64,000 bases of DNA from Ornithinibacillus sp047228935 (GCF_047228935.1 NZ_JBFEGG010000002.1:434001-498000); one strand, 5' to 3'. Shown: positions 33,581 through 43,866, numbered from the stretch's first letter. Notes: generated from the sequence alone by a model not told the origin. Numbers and translations: made by a program.

Positions 33581-33893
33581 AATCCGCTCCTCTTTTTTCC
33601 AGAGGAACGCTAATAATAGCTGAAGGGAGAAAATTTCCCATATAAAAAAGCAGAACACCATAAAGGTATCCCGCTCGGAATTTAAAACATCAGATTATCC
33701 CGCGTTCCTCGTAATGGCTAAAAATAGGCACACTTCTCCCGTCGTTAAACAATACTGTTTAAAAAGAAATGCACTATTTAATTGCTTAACCATTACAAGT
33801 AAGCTGGCAAATCGAATTCCACCTTCCACATTTCTCCTATTTAGAATTATACGATAATTCTATTCTTTGTCAATACCACCAAGCTTTATCCGT
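33581..33893. other. Intergenic region without recognisable genes
   Basis: Promoter region of the DUF1062 gene and spacer. No repeat, RNA or reading frame with a ribosome binding site was seen. Confidence 0.4.
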
Positions 33894-34025
33894 TTACTTT
33901 TTCTTTTTTAACTGTCTCAAATACCCCATTGACGAGGCAAAGGCGGCAGCTCTTTCTGGGATCCCTTTTCTTACTAGTGCTTCTGCAGTTTCTTCAATTT
34001 TGTTTCCAGCACCTTTTAACTCCAT
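33894..34025 (-). CDS. Small protein, 43 residues
   Basis: ATG 7 nt after GGGAGG. Reads MELKGAGNKIEETAEALVRK GIPERAAAFASSMGYLRQLK KKK. An amphipathic helical peptide with a lysine tail. No match recognised. The ribosome binding site and codon pattern support a real gene. Confidence 0.55.
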   Translation of the reverse strand: MELKGAGNKIEETAEALVRKGIPERAAAFASSMGYLRQLKKKK

Positions 34026-34146
34026 GTTAGAACCTCCCTTCTAGCCCATATTATTTGCCTGGTGAATAAATATATTTATAAGGGCTTCTGGTCGTGTATA
34101 ACAAGAGCTATGTTTTTCAGCTGATATTTTTGTACTAACTGGCTAA

Positions 34147-35106
34147 TTATTCGAAACGCTGGGACAAGGAACCTGTCCCCCTGTCCCACGCTAACAATTG
34201 TTCCACTAGCTGTTGGGATTTTAGTGCTTCTTCTCCATCTACTTGTGGCTGGGTATCATGTGTAATGCAATCGACGAAATGGTCCACTGCATCAACAAAT
34301 CCTTTTTGTTTCAAAATGGTGTCCCACGATGGGGGGGTTTGGATGGTTAGTTTACCGTCTTGTTCTGTTTCCATCACATTCAAGTTCTCCACCCGAATGA
34401 GTGCCCCGTCTGTTAGGAGCTTTAATTCCTCTAAGTTGGTTCCTGCTTTCCGGTGCATGGAAAGGGTAAATGGATTACCTTGTTCCCCTTCCAAAACATG
34501 CTGGGCAAACGTAAGCTGCTTATCTGAGTTGATTTCCATCTTTTGATACACCAACTTACTTTCTCCTCCTTGGAACCATCGCATCAAGTCAACAAGATGA
34601 ATATAATCATCAAGCATCGTAAACCGATAGTCACGAGGGCCAATGTCATCTGCACGATGTTTCTCTAAATATAAAGCGATAAGGTTCTGAGCCCGTTCTT
34701 TTGCAGCGACATACATCGGGGCAAAACGGCGATTAAACCCGACCATTAGCTTTCTACCATGCTTTTCACTTAACGCTACTAGCTCCGCCGCTTGTTCCAC
34801 GGTCGCAGCTAGTGGCTTATCCACGTAGACGTCCTTTCCCTTTCGCAGAAGCTCGGATACGACTTCAAAATGGGATTCTGTTGAGCTATGGACAAATACC
34901 GCATCACTCGCTTCTATTAATGCGGGTATGCTAGAAAAGTCTTGGATACGGTATTGCCTGCATATCCGCTGTCTTTTCTCCGCATTCGGCGAAAAAGCGC
35001 CAACAAACTGCCAATTTGTTTCCTTCGTTAAAATAGGGAGATACGCTTTTTGTGCAATGGATCCAAGTCCAATCATCGCGATTCTTGGCTGGTTGATAAC
35101 AAACAC
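34147..35106 (-). CDS. Gfo/Idh/MocA family oxidoreductase
   Basis: 319 residues. Rossmann start RIAMIGLGSIAQKAYLPIL, the conserved DVYVDKPLAATVEQAAELV (the EKP-type lysine) near 95, and GFNRRFAPMYVAAKE. An NAD(P)-dependent sugar or cyclitol dehydrogenase. It closes the beta-glucoside gene cluster, so a sugar derivative is the probable substrate. GTG start; ribosome binding site weak. Confidence 0.8.
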   Translation of the reverse strand: MFVINQPRIAMIGLGSIAQKAYLPILTKETNWQFVGAFSPNAEKRQRICRQYRIQDFSSIPALIEASDAVFVHSSTESHFEVVSELLRKGKDVYVDKPLAATVEQAAELVALSEKHGRKLMVGFNRRFAPMYVAAKERAQNLIALYLEKHRADDIGPRDYRFTMLDDYIHLVDLMRWFQGGESKLVYQKMEINSDKQLTFAQHVLEGEQGNPFTLSMHRKAGTNLEELKLLTDGALIRVENLNVMETEQDGKLTIQTPPSWDTILKQKGFVDAVDHFVDCITHDTQPQVDGEEALKSQQLVEQLLAWDRGTGSLSQRFE

Positions 35107-35133
35107 CTCACTTCATAAAGGCTTTTCTTTTCT

Positions 35134-36570
35134 TTATAAATTGTTTCCATTAGCCTCAATAACATCTTTATACCAATAAAAACTCTTCTTCTTAATACGG
35201 CGAAGGTCATGTTCCCCTTCTTCGTGTTGATTCACATAAACAAAGCCGTACCGTTTTTGGAAGCCATTTAACCAGCTTAGTAGGTCTGTGAATGACCAAG
35301 TACAATAACCTACAACATTTACCCCATCACTAATGGCCTCTTGTACCGCCTTCAAATGAACTTTAAGATAATCAATACGATAATCATCATTCACGACATC
35401 GCCTTCCTCAAGCTTATCGTATTCTCCTAAGCCATTTTCACTGATGAGAACTGGTAATTTGTATCGATTCGTCATGCGGCGAAGGGCAATACGAAGTCCG
35501 GTTGGGTCGATGTTCCAATCCCAATTTGTCCGCTCTAGGTTTTCATTTTTCACCGTTTTAAAAAGCCCAGGTACTCCACTATCCTCTGTAGAGCCTTTCT
35601 TTCCGGATGTATTCATTTTCCCTTCAGACACTCCGTCTAACGGATTCTTCTCAAAGGTAGTCGTTTGGTAATAATTTAATCCCATAAAATCTGGTTTACC
35701 TTCTTTTAGCAGTTCAAGGTCACCTTCTTCAATGGTTGGCGTCAAGCCTTTCGCTTCTAAATAATCCCAAGCGACTTGAGGGTACGATCCCCACGCATAG
35801 ACATCCATCCACCAATGCGCATTTAACTCTTCCGCATTTTCTGCGGCAAGGATATCCTCTGGCTTAGCAGATGCTGCATACGAAGGAGAGTAGGCGAAGC
35901 TTGGACCAATCTTTCCGTCTGGTACATACTTACGGAATTCCTTAATGGCACTTGCATTTGCAAGATTAGCATGATGATTAACTTGATGGAAAAGCTTCTC
36001 GTCCTTTACACCAGGAGGATGAAGGGCGTTTCTGTATCCAAAGCCAACAAAGATATTTTGCTCATTCAAGCTCACCCAATGTTTCACCCGGTCACCAAAA
36101 TGCTTATACAACGTAACCGCATAGTTGGTAAAATCCCGAATAATCTCCCGAGACTCCCAACCACCATATTCATCTTGGAGTGCTTGTGGTAAATCCCAAT
36201 GATATATCGTTAAAATCGGTTCGATATTATGTTTCATTAATTCATCGATGACATTACTATAAAATTCGATACCTTTTGCATTTACTTCCCCTTTCCCTTT
36301 AGGAAAGATACGGGTCCATGCGACAGAGAAACGATATGCTTTTAAGCCCATCTCTGCCATCAATTGAATATCCTCTTTATAACGATGGTAATGATCAACC
36401 GCCGTATCACCAGTCGTACCTTTGAAGGTTTTACCAGGAATTCGGACAAATTGGTCCCAGTTAGAAGGCCCTTTTCCATCCTCATCCCACGCCCCTTCTA
36501 TTTGGTAAGCTGCAGAAGCAGATCCCCACAAGAAATTACTAGGAAATGGTTTTAAATCTTTATGTATCAT
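35134..36570 (-). CDS. Glycoside hydrolase family 1 beta-glucosidase
   Basis: 478 residues, start at 36570 after AGGAGGG. GH1 marks: FLWGSASAAYQIEGAW at the N-terminus, VSLNEQN acid/base glutamate at about 173, ISENGLG nucleophile at about 374. Hydrolyses beta-glucosides in the cytoplasm. Because the cluster imports sugar by an ABC system and carries a ROK kinase, unphosphorylated substrates are more likely than 6-phospho-glucosides. Confidence 0.9.
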   Translation of the reverse strand: MIHKDLKPFPSNFLWGSASAAYQIEGAWDEDGKGPSNWDQFVRIPGKTFKGTTGDTAVDHYHRYKEDIQLMAEMGLKAYRFSVAWTRIFPKGKGEVNAKGIEFYSNVIDELMKHNIEPILTIYHWDLPQALQDEYGGWESREIIRDFTNYAVTLYKHFGDRVKHWVSLNEQNIFVGFGYRNALHPPGVKDEKLFHQVNHHANLANASAIKEFRKYVPDGKIGPSFAYSPSYAASAKPEDILAAENAEELNAHWWMDVYAWGSYPQVAWDYLEAKGLTPTIEEGDLELLKEGKPDFMGLNYYQTTTFEKNPLDGVSEGKMNTSGKKGSTEDSGVPGLFKTVKNENLERTNWDWNIDPTGLRIALRRMTNRYKLPVLISENGLGEYDKLEEGDVVNDDYRIDYLKVHLKAVQEAISDGVNVVGYCTWSFTDLLSWLNGFQKRYGFVYVNQHEEGEHDLRRIKKKSFYWYKDVIEANGNNL

Positions 36571-36656
36571 CTTATTCCCTCCTATGTATTTGTTTTGCAT
36601 AAAAAACATGGAGGCCGGGACAACTTATAATACGAATAATGTCCCTGCCCCTAATA

Positions 36657-37568
36657 TCAATGAATAGAAAGCTTGGATGCTCTTTGTAAGAAATGATACA
36701 GCGCTCCGATTAAATTCGAATCATTTCCAAATTGGCATGGATGCACCCGAATATCTAAACATTCCTCATTCGGTTTCATCACCTTAAGCTTCTCGTTAAT
36801 TCTATCAATTAACCCATCACGTTTACTGATTGCTCCACCAATCAATATTTTCTCCGGGTCAATCACATATTGTAAATTATAAATCCCTACTGCCAACCGC
36901 TTAATAAATTTTTCAATCTCATCCTGTACTTCTAGGTCACCTTCATCCGCCATTTGAAACACTTTTAGTCCATCTAGTGTATTCGGGTCCATGTCTTTGC
37001 GCTTGGCAACTTGCATGACTAAGCCCCAAGTGGCCGCAAGCGAACTCCACGTTTCCCCGATTGGCTGATCCAGATAATCCTCGAGAATCATATAACCATA
37101 TTCCCCACCAAATAGATTACTACCATGGCGAACCTCTTTATTTAAAACTAACGCGCCACCGATTCCAGTTCCAATCACAATACAAATATAATCATCAATC
37201 CCCTTAGCTGCCCCGATCCATCCTTCCGCTAAACCAGCACAATTCGCATCGTTTTCCAGTTCCACATCCAGCTTTGTTCGTTCTTGAATTAGTTTCTTTA
37301 TATTAGGACCGTGAATATAAGGAAGAGCCGTTATTCCTTTAATATATCCAGTGTCCACATCTACCGCCCCTGGCATACTTAAGGCAATGCCACTTAGGAC
37401 GTGCCTTTTTTGAAATTCCTTCACCACGGAATCAATCGCATTTATAAAGGCATCGATACTGTCTTTCGGTGTCGGTATAGAAGATTTTTCTAAAAAAGAC
37501 CCGGCTTCATCCATAACGGAATATTTGATCGCGGAACCTCCAACATCAAAAACTGCATAATAGTTCAC
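36657..37568 (-). CDS. ROK-family sugar kinase
   Basis: 303 residues from a GTG start (TTAGGAGG upstream). ATP motif FDVGGSAIKYSVMDEAG, VELENDANCAGLAEGW and IGTGIGGALVLNKEVRHG. The CxCGxxGCxE zinc motif of glucokinase/NagC proteins is missing, as in beta-glucoside kinases (BglK type). It could phosphorylate glucose or an intact beta-glucoside delivered by the ABC transporter. Confidence 0.8.
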   Translation of the reverse strand: MNYYAVFDVGGSAIKYSVMDEAGSFLEKSSIPTPKDSIDAFINAIDSVVKEFQKRHVLSGIALSMPGAVDVDTGYIKGITALPYIHGPNIKKLIQERTKLDVELENDANCAGLAEGWIGAAKGIDDYICIVIGTGIGGALVLNKEVRHGSNLFGGEYGYMILEDYLDQPIGETWSSLAATWGLVMQVAKRKDMDPNTLDGLKVFQMADEGDLEVQDEIEKFIKRLAVGIYNLQYVIDPEKILIGGAISKRDGLIDRINEKLKVMKPNEECLDIRVHPCQFGNDSNLIGALYHFLQRASKLSIH

Positions 37569-37645
37569 CAAAAAACCTCCTAACACCCCATACAAAATTC
37601 TAGTTGTTATATTTTCTTTTAAAAATCAGGGATAAACCGAGTGTA

Positions 37646-38671
37646 TTACCAGAAGGTTTTGTCCGCTCCACAAGACTCCCTGACAATTAGTTCAGAGTCC
37701 GTAAACACTGGCTTTATTTTCGATTGCCCCTCAATTAAATCATTTAACATATAAGCTGATAATTTACCGATTTTTTCTTTATCCTGTTTTACGGTTGTCA
37801 GTCTAGGGTTACTATAACGGCAGGCTGGAATATCGTCACACCCAACTACACGAATATCAGATGGAACTTGTAATCCTGCTTCTCTAATCGCCCTTAACGC
37901 ACCCAGTGCCATTAAGTCAGAAGCAGCGAAAACCGCTTCCGGTATATCGTTCAATTCCAGCATTCGCTTCATCGCAAGATACCCACTATCTTCCTGGAAA
38001 TCACCGTATTGAATCCACTCATCCCTTAGTTCCAGGTCAAACTGATTCATCGCATCCTTGAATCCTTTTAACCGTAAATTAGAAATGACCGATTCCCGCA
38101 TCCCTCCGATAAAGCCGATTTTTCGATGGGAATTCAAATAAAAATGCTCAACTACCTTTCGTGATAAGCTCACATTATCAGTCATGACATAGCTTGCATT
38201 CGGCCCTGTTAATTCGATATCAATCCCAATACAAGGGAAGCCACTTTCTGCGAGCTCTAAAGTTGCATCCTCTACTTTCTCCCCAGCAATAATTAAACAG
38301 CCATCAACATTAAAATGCTTGCATCTTGCTAAATAGCTTCCCTCATCTTGTAAGAAATGCTCATTAGAAAACATTAAGATATCATATCCTAAAAGCCCGA
38401 TATTCTTCTTAAACGTTGAAATAACTTCATTGAAATATGGATGCGTCATATCCACATTGATCCGACCGGCATAGATGAGACCGATGAGATTCGATTTTTT
38501 CGTTGCTAGGGACCGAGCTGAAAAATTCGGTGCATAACCCTTTTCATTAATAACGGTCATGACTTTATTCTTCGTTTCCTCACTGATTCCCTTATAATTA
38601 TTGATTACTTTTGAAACCGTAGCCTGTGATACCCCTGCCATTTGTGCAATGTCTTTTATCGTTAACCCCAT
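37646..38671 (-). CDS. LacI-family transcriptional regulator
   Basis: 341 residues. HTH LTIKDIAQMAGVSQATVSKV INN and a periplasmic-binding-protein-like effector domain (FAASDLMALGALRAIREAGL). It probably controls the surrounding beta-glucoside cluster through palindromes with central CG upstream of the binding-protein gene (42107-42275). Confidence 0.85.
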   Translation of the reverse strand: MGLTIKDIAQMAGVSQATVSKVINNYKGISEETKNKVMTVINEKGYAPNFSARSLATKKSNLIGLIYAGRINVDMTHPYFNEVISTFKKNIGLLGYDILMFSNEHFLQDEGSYLARCKHFNVDGCLIIAGEKVEDATLELAESGFPCIGIDIELTGPNASYVMTDNVSLSRKVVEHFYLNSHRKIGFIGGMRESVISNLRLKGFKDAMNQFDLELRDEWIQYGDFQEDSGYLAMKRMLELNDIPEAVFAASDLMALGALRAIREAGLQVPSDIRVVGCDDIPACRYSNPRLTTVKQDKEKIGKLSAYMLNDLIEGQSKIKPVFTDSELIVRESCGADKTFW

Positions 38672-38766
38672 CGTATAATCTCCTCTAATTCCTAAAAAAT
38701 ATATTTCCCTAATGCTAGATTACTAAGAGACATAGCATGACACAATAGCAAGACAGGAAAATTTGA

Positions 38767-39615
38767 TTATTTTACCGATCCTTCTGTAATACTGGAAATA
38801 AATAATCGGTTAAATAGTAAGAAAATGACTAATAACGGAACCGTCGCCCAGAATACGCCAGACATAATCATTCCGAAATCAATATTATTCGTGTTACTTA
38901 ATTGTGCTAATGCCACTTGGATTGTATACATGTCTGGGTCTCGTAAAATGGTAAACTGCCATAAAAATTCTCCCCATACCGCAGTAAAGACAATAATTCC
39001 CAGTGTTGCAAAGGCTGGTAAAATTATCGGCAGGACGATTCTCCAGTAAATTCGGAAGTTCGAACATCCATCTAATTTCGCCGCTTCGATTAACTCATCC
39101 GGTACTGCTCCTGAAATATATTGCCGCATCAGGAAGATCCCTAACGGATTTAAAAAGAACAAAATCATGACACCCTGTAATGTATCCAGAAGTCCCGCTT
39201 TCGAAATTAAAAAATATTGCGGAATTAACCCTAACTGCGGCGGGATAATCATCGTCACTAAAATCGCGACAAACAAGATGTTTTTCCCCGGAAATTTAAA
39301 CTTCGCAAAAGCAAATCCTGCTAATGAACTGATGAATAGTACGACAAGTGTAACAACCGCACACAGGATAAAGGAATTCCACATCCCACCAAAGAAATCA
39401 ATTTGACTTAGTACCTTTTTAAAGTTTTCAACTAGCATATCTCCAGGCGTAAGTGTTGGTGGAATCGAGTTGTAGGCAGCACTTGGTCGTGTCGCCATGA
39501 CAAACATCCAGTAAAAAGGAAAAAGCGAAAGGATGGAAGCAATGAATAAAAATGAGTAAATCAATATCTTACCTAACGATAGTTTTTTGCGTGTTTTTTG
39601 TACATGACTACTCAT
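38767..39615 (-). CDS. Sugar ABC transporter permease, MalG-like
   Basis: 282 residues, six helices. EAA loop ELIEAAKLDGCSNFRIYWRI at about 190-209 contacts the ATPase. Overlaps the upstream permease gene by 4 bp. No ATPase gene lies in the cluster, so it presumably uses a shared MsmX-type ATPase encoded elsewhere. Confidence 0.9.
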   Translation of the reverse strand: MSSHVQKTRKKLSLGKILIYSFLFIASILSLFPFYWMFVMATRPSAAYNSIPPTLTPGDMLVENFKKVLSQIDFFGGMWNSFILCAVVTLVVLFISSLAGFAFAKFKFPGKNILFVAILVTMIIPPQLGLIPQYFLISKAGLLDTLQGVMILFFLNPLGIFLMRQYISGAVPDELIEAAKLDGCSNFRIYWRIVLPIILPAFATLGIIVFTAVWGEFLWQFTILRDPDMYTIQVALAQLSNTNNIDFGMIMSGVFWATVPLLVIFLLFNRLFISSITEGSVK

Positions 39616-40556
39616 TTGGATACACCTCTTTTCTTCCTTCCAAATCCTTGCGTTAATCGTAAATTAATGACAGCAAATATCGTAATAATTACGAGTAGTA
39701 TAATCGCTGTTGCCGAAGCCGTTCCAAAGGATTGTAACCTGAAGGCATCTCGATATAAGTACATTACAATCGTCATTGCTTCATCTCTTGTGAATGCATC
39801 GGCCCCTAAGAATACAGTTGGTTCCGAGAATAACTGCATGGCACCAACGGTTGATGTAAATACTGTCAAGATGATAAAAGGCTTCATCATTGGGACCGTA
39901 ATATACCATAGCTGTTGAAACTTATTCGCACCATCGACGGTCGCTGCTTCATACAACTCATTCGGTATACTTTGAATCCCTGCTAAATAAATAATGGTGT
40001 TATATCCTACCCATCGCCAAAACACCATAAGGGATATGGCAATCTTAGTTCCCCATTCCGAGGCAGCCCAAGCGATTGGGTCTAGTCCAAAGAGATGTGT
40101 TAACACATAATTGGCAAGGGATGATTCATGATTACTGAATAACACACTAAAGATAAGTGCTACCGCTACCATCGAAGTTAAATATGGCATAAATATGGTT
40201 ACTCGGAAGAAGCCTTTAAACTTTAAAAATGCCAAATTTAATAAATAGGCTAGAATCAGTCCGACCACTAATTGTGGAGCAGTTCCCATTAGCCCCATTA
40301 TAATCGTGTTGTAAACCGATTTCCAAAACAATGGATCGGTTAATACCAGCTCAAAATTAGCTAGCCCATTAAAGGTCATCGGGCTTAATCCATTCCATTT
40401 TTGGAAAGCTAAGTAAATACTAAAGAGCGCCGGATATAGGCCAATCAGTGCAAAAATAATGAAGAAGGGCGCAATATATAAATAACCCGAAATCATATCC
40501 TTCTTTTCTTCCGACCTATATTTTTTCCTTTTAAAAAGTTTACTGGCAGAATTCAT
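39612..40556 (-). CDS. Sugar ABC transporter permease, MalF-like
   Basis: 314 residues from 40556 (AGAGGCGTGAAC upstream). Six to seven helices, with EAA loop ELYEAATVDGANKFQQLWYI. Pairs with the MalG-like permease to form the channel for the sugar delivered by the binding protein. Confidence 0.9.
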   Translation of the reverse strand: MNSASKLFKRKKYRSEEKKDMISGYLYIAPFFIIFALIGLYPALFSIYLAFQKWNGLSPMTFNGLANFELVLTDPLFWKSVYNTIIMGLMGTAPQLVVGLILAYLLNLAFLKFKGFFRVTIFMPYLTSMVAVALIFSVLFSNHESSLANYVLTHLFGLDPIAWAASEWGTKIAISLMVFWRWVGYNTIIYLAGIQSIPNELYEAATVDGANKFQQLWYITVPMMKPFIILTVFTSTVGAMQLFSEPTVFLGADAFTRDEAMTIVMYLYRDAFRLQSFGTASATAIILLVIITIFAVINLRLTQGFGRKKRGVSK

Positions 40557-40715
40557 GTTCACGCCTCTTTTCCATTTCAAAATAGTACAGTGCCTTTAGG
40601 CGTTATAACGATAGTCTTTATATGAAAGTTGGCCGGCTTATCCCCTCATCCTTTGTTAAACTAAAGGCTTGTCATGATAAACCGACCATTGTGTTTATGT
40701 TAAGAGTTTACTAGA

Positions 40716-42008
40716 TTAGCGTTTCATTAAGTCCTCAGCACGTTTAACAGCTGCTTCCCATTCTTTTTCAGGGTCTGCTCCTTCGTTTTGAACATTTTTA
40801 AGCGCATTTAAGATTTCGTTATGGACAGGGAAATATTTTTCACCTTTGTATCCAATACCAGCGATATCTTGTGCAGCTTCTGCAAATACTGGAGCTGTTG
40901 CTTGATTACCGAAGAATTCATCTTCATTCGTCTTGAACTCATCCATATCATATACCGCATGAGCAGAAGGGAATAATCCATGGCTTTGGAACGATTTCAA
41001 TTGATTTTCTGGTGATACTAGCCATTCAATAAAGTCATAAGCTGCTTGAGCATGTTCAGTTTCACTTGGGATTGCGATGTAGGAGCCACCCCAGTTAGCT
41101 GCAAACTCTGTCGGTAATGTCGCGACTCTCCATTTCCCAACAGCATCTGGTGCATTACCTTCCATCCAGCCTTTTAACCAGCCAGCACCTAATTCTGCAG
41201 CAAATTCACCCTTGTTTACTGCGTTAGCCCATTCCGGACTCCACATTTCATACTTACCAACAATACCTAAGTCATTTAGATGAACTGCATAGTCATATGC
41301 TTTTTTCACTTCAGAGTCATCTCCAAGATTCAACTCATTGTCAGGCGTTAGATAAGCAGTTTCTGCTGCATCTAAATATGCTCTAAACGCCATTTCGATA
41401 CTATCCACAAACGGCATGCCAGTTGCTTCTTTTACTTTCAATCCAGCCTCTTCAAATGCTTTCGGTGAGTTAATTAGTGATGCTACCTCTTCTGGATCAG
41501 TTGGTAATCCAGCTTGCTCAAATAAATCGGTACGGTAGTATAATGCTTTCGGACCGATATCTGTCGGAAGACCAAATAAGAAGTCGCCATCTACATTTTC
41601 TCCACTTTTCCATTTCCAATCTAAGTACTGATCCTTCACATCATTCGCACCAAGGTCATATAAATTTTCGAAACGATCCTGTGCTACTTTAAAACGGTCG
41701 AACTGATCAATTTCAAGCATTGCGATATCAGGCGCACCACTTCCAGCTGATAAAGATGTAAAGAGTGCATCATGATGGTCCGCTGTTTCTGATGATTTTA
41801 CTTTAATTTTTACATTTGGGTTTTGATTCTCGTATTCTTTCGCTAACTCTTCATAGCCAGTTGCACCAAATGTCCAGAAGTCTAGTGTAATTTCTTCGTC
41901 TGAATTACCACCAGCGTTTTCCTCGTCACCATCTCCACTACAAGCCACTAATGCAAGTGCCAGTAGACCTAAAAGTCCAAGAACCATAATACTTTTCATG
42001 CTTTTCAA
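40716..42008 (-). CDS. Extracellular sugar-binding lipoprotein
   Basis: 430 residues. Lipobox LALVAC after a 22-residue signal; acidic linker SGDGDEENAGGNSDEE; then a family-1 solute-binding fold (ITLDFWTFGATGYEELAKEY). Binds the substrate outside the membrane and feeds the two permeases. First gene of the cluster; three operator-like palindromes lie upstream. Confidence 0.9.
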   Translation of the reverse strand: MKSMKSIMVLGLLGLLALALVACSGDGDEENAGGNSDEEITLDFWTFGATGYEELAKEYENQNPNVKIKVKSSETADHHDALFTSLSAGSGAPDIAMLEIDQFDRFKVAQDRFENLYDLGANDVKDQYLDWKWKSGENVDGDFLFGLPTDIGPKALYYRTDLFEQAGLPTDPEEVASLINSPKAFEEAGLKVKEATGMPFVDSIEMAFRAYLDAAETAYLTPDNELNLGDDSEVKKAYDYAVHLNDLGIVGKYEMWSPEWANAVNKGEFAAELGAGWLKGWMEGNAPDAVGKWRVATLPTEFAANWGGSYIAIPSETEHAQAAYDFIEWLVSPENQLKSFQSHGLFPSAHAVYDMDEFKTNEDEFFGNQATAPVFAEAAQDIAGIGYKGEKYFPVHNEILNALKNVQNEGADPEKEWEAAVKRAEDLMKR

Positions 42009-42106
42009 TGATATTACCCCCTAATAATTAGTTTAATAGTTTGTTAAACCCTCTTGGTTCATTCTAGAAATGAACATCTCCTAAAAATGATAGCTATCAA
42101 TTCAAG

Positions 42107-42118
42107 GAAACCGGTTTC
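42107..42118. promoter_or_regulatory. LacI-type operator, perfect palindrome
   Basis: GAAACCGGTTTC, 98 bp upstream of the binding-protein start. The central CG fits LacI-family operators. Confidence 0.7.
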
Positions 42119-42142
42119 TTTAAATTTCAAAAAAATAAGTAA

Positions 42143-42154
42143 GTAACCGCTTAC
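42143..42154. promoter_or_regulatory. LacI/cre-like operator
   Basis: GTAACCGCTTAC; close both to the palindrome at 42107 and to the cre consensus, so the cluster's own regulator or CcpA could bind. Confidence 0.55.
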
Positions 42155-42261
42155 AAAGAATTATAGTGGTTATTATTTTAAAAATCAATATGTTTTTTTG
42201 GGTTTTTTAGAAAAAATAGTAAATTTTAGATGATTGCAAACTGAAAATCTAATCAATATAA

Positions 42262-42275
42262 CGAAACCGATTTCG
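42262..42275. promoter_or_regulatory. LacI-type operator, distal
   Basis: CGAAACCGATTTCG, about 155 bp from the first site. Spacing would allow a repression loop. Confidence 0.55.
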
Positions 42276-42441
42276 CAAAAGCTAATATTAATAGGCGTGA
42301 GGGAGTTGGTGAAAAAAGGGCGTGACCAGAGGTGTTCATATTAAATGGTTAGAAGAATATTCCGCGTAATTTATTGAACCAATATCGGTTTTATTAATTT
42401 TTCTCTAAAATTAATAACCAATTTTTCGAAAAGACAATATG

Positions 42442-42477
42442 AAAAACTAGGACACAAATGTCGGTGTCCTAGTTTTT
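42442..42477. terminator. Bidirectional terminator
   Basis: AAAAACTAGGACAC / GTGTCCTAGTTTTT arms with an 8-nt loop, downstream of the gene ending at 42527. Confidence 0.8.
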
Positions 42478-42526
42478 CGGTTGATGCATTTTTACAGCTT
42501 CTATTAAGCCAATAGACTATTTTATA

Positions 42527-42754
42527 TCAAAAGGAATAGATAAAGTCACCTAGATTATCGGGGCGATGTTCGTTAATTCTTACTTCGATAATTGGCCCAG
42601 TTGCAATAGTAACAACTTTATCTTCCATTTCAAAAACGATAGTCGTTAGAATTTCATCTGGTTCATCTTTATACCCATAGCCACTTACTCTCTTAATCGT
42701 TTTTTTCCCTAATGAGTATTGAGAACTGACAATTGAATGCTGATAAGGAGACAT
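42527..42754 (-). CDS. Hypothetical protein, 75 residues
   Basis: Beta-rich short protein (ILTTIVFEMEDKVVTIATGP IIEVRI). Starts 3 bp after the stop of the preceding gene, so it is translated from the same message. Not recognised. Confidence 0.6.
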   Translation of the reverse strand: MSPYQHSIVSSQYSLGKKTIKRVSGYGYKDEPDEILTTIVFEMEDKVVTIATGPIIEVRINEHRPDNLGDFIYSF

Positions 42755-42757
42755 ATC

Positions 42758-43015
42758 TCACTCTGATCGATACTTTAGTGGTTCAGGTGTATCCTGTTCA
42801 AGTATTATTAAATGATCATTGCTTTGTTCATCCTCAAACCAACTTATTCGCCAATACCAGAAATTTAATGTGGATGGGTCTATTATCTTAAGAACTAGAT
42901 CAGTGGGATGAAGAACCATCTCCTTGCTTTCTTGAGATACATGGAGCTGATTGGCGTATATATCCCCTAATATACATCCTTGCACCTGTTTGAAATTAAC
43001 CCATTTATTTTTCAC
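42758..43015 (-). CDS. Hypothetical protein, 85 residues
   Basis: GTG start at 43015 after AAAGGTGGG. Reads VNFKQVQGCILGDIYANQLH and a tryptophan-rich middle (NFWYWRISWFEDEQSN). Paired with the 42527 gene. Cytoplasmic; not recognised. Confidence 0.6.
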   Translation of the reverse strand: MKNKWVNFKQVQGCILGDIYANQLHVSQESKEMVLHPTDLVLKIIDPSTLNFWYWRISWFEDEQSNDHLIILEQDTPEPLKYRSE

Positions 43016-43081
43016 CGTATTCCCACCTTTATTCCAAAGTAACTTGTGGTATAACAAATCTTACCCTTCCACAGATCACGA

Positions 43082-43864
43082 CTATTCTCTATTACTAACA
43101 GGTACCTCCAAGTCGGTTTCGTCTAAGAATCTGATAAATCCGAGGTCGATTTCGACATCCGTATAATACCCATGACCATTAAACGACCTGTCTAGAGTGG
43201 GCTCTACACCATCTTGATAAGAAGGTAGCCAGCCAAATTGCATATACTGTTCCGGAAAGAAAGAGTTAAGGAACTTATCCGATTGGGAGGATTTATCCAT
43301 TTGATTAAATGCATTCATTACCGAAACCCATTCATCTGGTAGCTTCATAGCCCCATAGGACTCGTCCAGTGATATACTTGTTCCCAATTGGAGTTCAGGA
43401 TAATACGTATCTCTCTGGTCGTCTCCTCCATAATTCGTTATATGATAGTTTCGATCACGTAGAAGGTAATAGTCCATTCTAGTCATCTTATCCTCCGGGT
43501 GAATATTCCACACAACGTAATACGTCGAAGGATCACCCGGATCAATTTTCCAGACCCTCGGTTTACCCCGCGAAGAAATCATAGCAACTCGCCATTTATG
43601 TTTATCCCAAACCCAATAGCTTAACCCATAATCACCCTTATCGGAGGATATAAATGGCACCAATACATGTCTTTCATCCAACACAAGTGTATCTTGAATC
43701 TCACGTGCTGAGCTTTGATAATCAACTCTATTAAGCTCACTTATTAACTCCTCATTCGTCGGAAAGGAAGTAGGACTTGCTAGATAAAACCAATAAATTA
43801 ATCCAATGACCAGCACGAAAGCTATACCGACACTAATTCTGACCCGTAATTTTTTCTTATTCAT
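43082..43864 (-). CDS. Membrane-anchored protein, unknown
   Basis: 260 residues from ATG 43864 (GGGGGTGG upstream). One N-terminal helix (ISVGIAFVLVIGLIYWFYLA) and a large outer domain rich in aromatics. Directly follows the membrane-protein gene at 43867; the pair probably acts together at the membrane. Confidence 0.65.
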   Translation of the reverse strand: MNKKKLRVRISVGIAFVLVIGLIYWFYLASPTSFPTNEELISELNRVDYQSSAREIQDTLVLDERHVLVPFISSDKGDYGLSYWVWDKHKWRVAMISSRGKPRVWKIDPGDPSTYYVVWNIHPEDKMTRMDYYLLRDRNYHITNYGGDDQRDTYYPELQLGTSISLDESYGAMKLPDEWVSVMNAFNQMDKSSQSDKFLNSFFPEQYMQFGWLPSYQDGVEPTLDRSFNGHGYYTDVEIDLGFIRFLDETDLEVPVSNRE

Positions 43865-43866
43865 CT

